DNA from: an uncultured Phycisphaerales bacterium
GTDB lineage: Bacteria; Planctomycetota; Phycisphaerae; Phycisphaerales; UBA1924
Direction of reading: 5' to 3'
Length of the DNA stretch: 5,610 bases
Assembly (NCBI GenBank): GCA_937871415.1
Contig: CALMQD010000093.1
Span: forward strand, 1 to 5,610
The notes beneath the pieces are model-generated. The model worked only from the letters and a program-made list of their open reading frames with translations. It was not told the origin of the DNA and searched no databases. Positions 4,802 to 5,610 of the stretch are shown here, piece after piece. The stretch's first letter is position 1. The number at the start of each line of letters is the position of its first letter. Both the position numbers and the translations under genes were made by a program.

Positions 4802-5605
4802 ATGTCGCTGCAGCGAACACCCAAGCATGCGCTCGACGATGCGCCGGGGGTCATCGGGGTGACGCCGTCGGAACTTCCGGCGCTGCCGGACGCGGCGCTG
4901 ACCGACCCGGGCGCGGGGAGGCTGGACCCGCGCGCGTGGTTCGCGCACCCGGAGCGTCCGCTCGAGATCGAGATCGGCTCGGGGAAGGGGACGTTCCTGG
5001 TGGAGCAGGCGCCGCGTGCGCCGGGGGTGAACTTCCTGGGGATCGAGTACGAGCGTGAGTTTTACTGCTACGCGGCGGACCGGCTGCGCCGGCGCGCGGT
5101 GACGAACGTGCGGATGTTGTGCGTGAACGCGGTGGAGTTCCTGAAGTGGCGCGTGCGCGACGGCGTGGCGTCGGTGATCCACCTGTACTACTCCGACCCC
5201 TGGCCCAAGGCCAAGCACCACAAGCACCGGGTCGTGCAGCACGGGTTCCTGGCCGAGGTGTGGCGCGTGCTCCAGCCCGGCGGCGAGCTGCGCGTCGTGA
5301 CGGACCACGACGAACTCTGGGCGTGGTGCGACACGCACTTTGCGCACTGGTGCGGCGAGGCGGCGCCGGGCGCCCCGGCGGAGATTCCGGCCCCCGGCGC
5401 GGAGTTCGAACGGACGCGCCAAGCGGCGGCCGGGGATAGCGGGGCGAACGGTGGGATGGCGCCGTTCGTGCGCGCGCCGTTTGTCCCGGTGGAGTGGGTG
5501 GGCGAGGGGGGGGCGGTGGGAACGAACTACGAGCGGAAGAAGACGGGTGATGCGGCGGGGGGCAAGCAGCCGCACGCGTGCGTTTTGCGCAAGCGGTCGA
5601 ACTGA
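4802..5605 (+). CDS. trmB: tRNA (guanine-N7-)-methyltransferase
   Basis: TrmB methylates N7 of G46 in the variable loop of tRNAs using S-adenosylmethionine. The 267-residue product, longer than the usual 210-240, has a leader of about 50 residues, then the SAM-binding motif LEIEIGSGKGTFL (54-66; E57, G59, G61, G63), GIE (80-82), the diagnostic YYSDPWPKAKHHKHRVVQ block (D132-P-W-P, catalytic region), VLQPGGELRVVTDH, and the C-terminal TNYERK (241-246). The position usually Asp in the DA motif is Asn (N109-A110), which normally contacts the SAM adenine. Residues 186-232 are a Gly/Ala/Pro-rich insertion before TNYERK. An 8-G run (5506-5513) near the 3' end is a frameshift-prone spot, but the frame is intact to TGA at 5603-5605. 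The start is supported by the -10-like box seven bases upstream. Confidence 0.95.
   Translation: MSLQRTPKHALDDAPGVIGVTPSELPALPDAALTDPGAGRLDPRAWFAHPERPLEIEIGSGKGTFLVEQAPRAPGVNFLGIEYEREFYCYAADRLRRRAVTNVRMLCVNAVEFLKWRVRDGVASVIHLYYSDPWPKAKHHKHRVVQHGFLAEVWRVLQPGGELRVVTDHDELWAWCDTHFAHWCGEAAPGAPAEIPAPGAEFERTRQAAAGDSGANGGMAPFVRAPFVPVEWVGEGGAVGTNYERKKTGDAAGGKQPHACVLRKRSN
5496..5520 (+). other. G-quadruplex-type motif inside trmB
   Basis: G-runs at 5496-5498, 5500-5502, 5506-5513 and 5518-5520 are spaced by loops of 1, 3 and 4 bases. They encode the low-complexity WVGEGGAVG segment just before TNYERK. The 8-base run is the longest homopolymer I see in the window. Confidence 0.4.
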
Positions 5606-5610
5606 GCGGG

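Noticed and set aside
1792..4854. A 1020-codon open frame on the minus strand spanning parts of the oxidoreductase, lgt, AAA+ and trmB genes
   Set aside because: It is Arg/Pro/His-rich with no recognisable domain, runs through lgt in another frame and antisense to three well-supported genes. High GC and G/C-ending codons remove stop codons from this frame.
1..5610. Mobile element, CRISPR array, tRNA or rRNA gene
   Set aside because: I saw no terminal inverted repeats, transposase or integrase motifs, regularly spaced repeats, or tRNA-like cloverleaf, and all gaps are under 120 bases.

Overview
This is a very G+C-rich bacterial segment, dense with housekeeping genes, and it shows no sign of mobile DNA. 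Six protein-coding genes fill almost the whole window, with gaps of only 10 to about 118 bases. The gene set is a dihydropteroate synthase tail, a thioredoxin, a Gfo/Idh/MocA oxidoreductase, Lgt, a Ycf46-type AAA+ ATPase and TrmB. Together with promoter boxes lying almost on the start codons and low-complexity insertions in conserved proteins, this would suit a planctomycete of the Phycisphaerae type. That placement is an inference; no rRNA or clade-specific marker is present.

Layout, left to right. Bases 1-279 (+) are the C-terminal end of folP (folate synthesis). After a 102-base gap with a -10-like box, a small GC hairpin and a good Shine-Dalgarno, trxA (382-714, +) encodes a thioredoxin with an unusual WCMPCK active site. 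A 118-base spacer full of inverted repeats leads to an NAD(P)-dependent Gfo/Idh/MocA oxidoreductase (833-1990, +), probably co-transcribed with trxA. It converges, with only 10 bases between stop codons, on lgt (2001-3095, -), the prolipoprotein diacylglyceryl transferase. lgt is divergent, across a 76-base shared promoter region, from a two-lobed Ycf46-type AAA+ ATPase gene (3172-4743, +). After a 58-base, extremely G-rich gap comes trmB (4802-5605, +), the tRNA guanine-N7 methyltransferase. The window ends 5 bases later.

The genes do not form one pathway. Three features cut across them. (1) lgt, the AAA+ gene and trmB each carry a TANNNT box exactly 6-7 bases before the ATG and have no suitably placed Shine-Dalgarno, which suggests leaderless mRNAs; trxA and the oxidoreductase instead have ribosome binding sites. 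(2) Plus-strand genes prefer G-ending codons whereas the minus-strand lgt prefers C-ending ones, so the + strand is G-rich whatever the gene direction. This fits the + strand being the leading replication strand. (3) Several G-quadruplex-type motifs lie on the + strand, two of them just upstream of the proposed promoters of the AAA+ gene and trmB.

I did not find a clearly new biological system. The best candidates for a second look are the leaderless-promoter pattern with adjacent G-tracts, the inverted-repeat cluster before the oxidoreductase, and the functionally obscure Ycf46-type ATPase.
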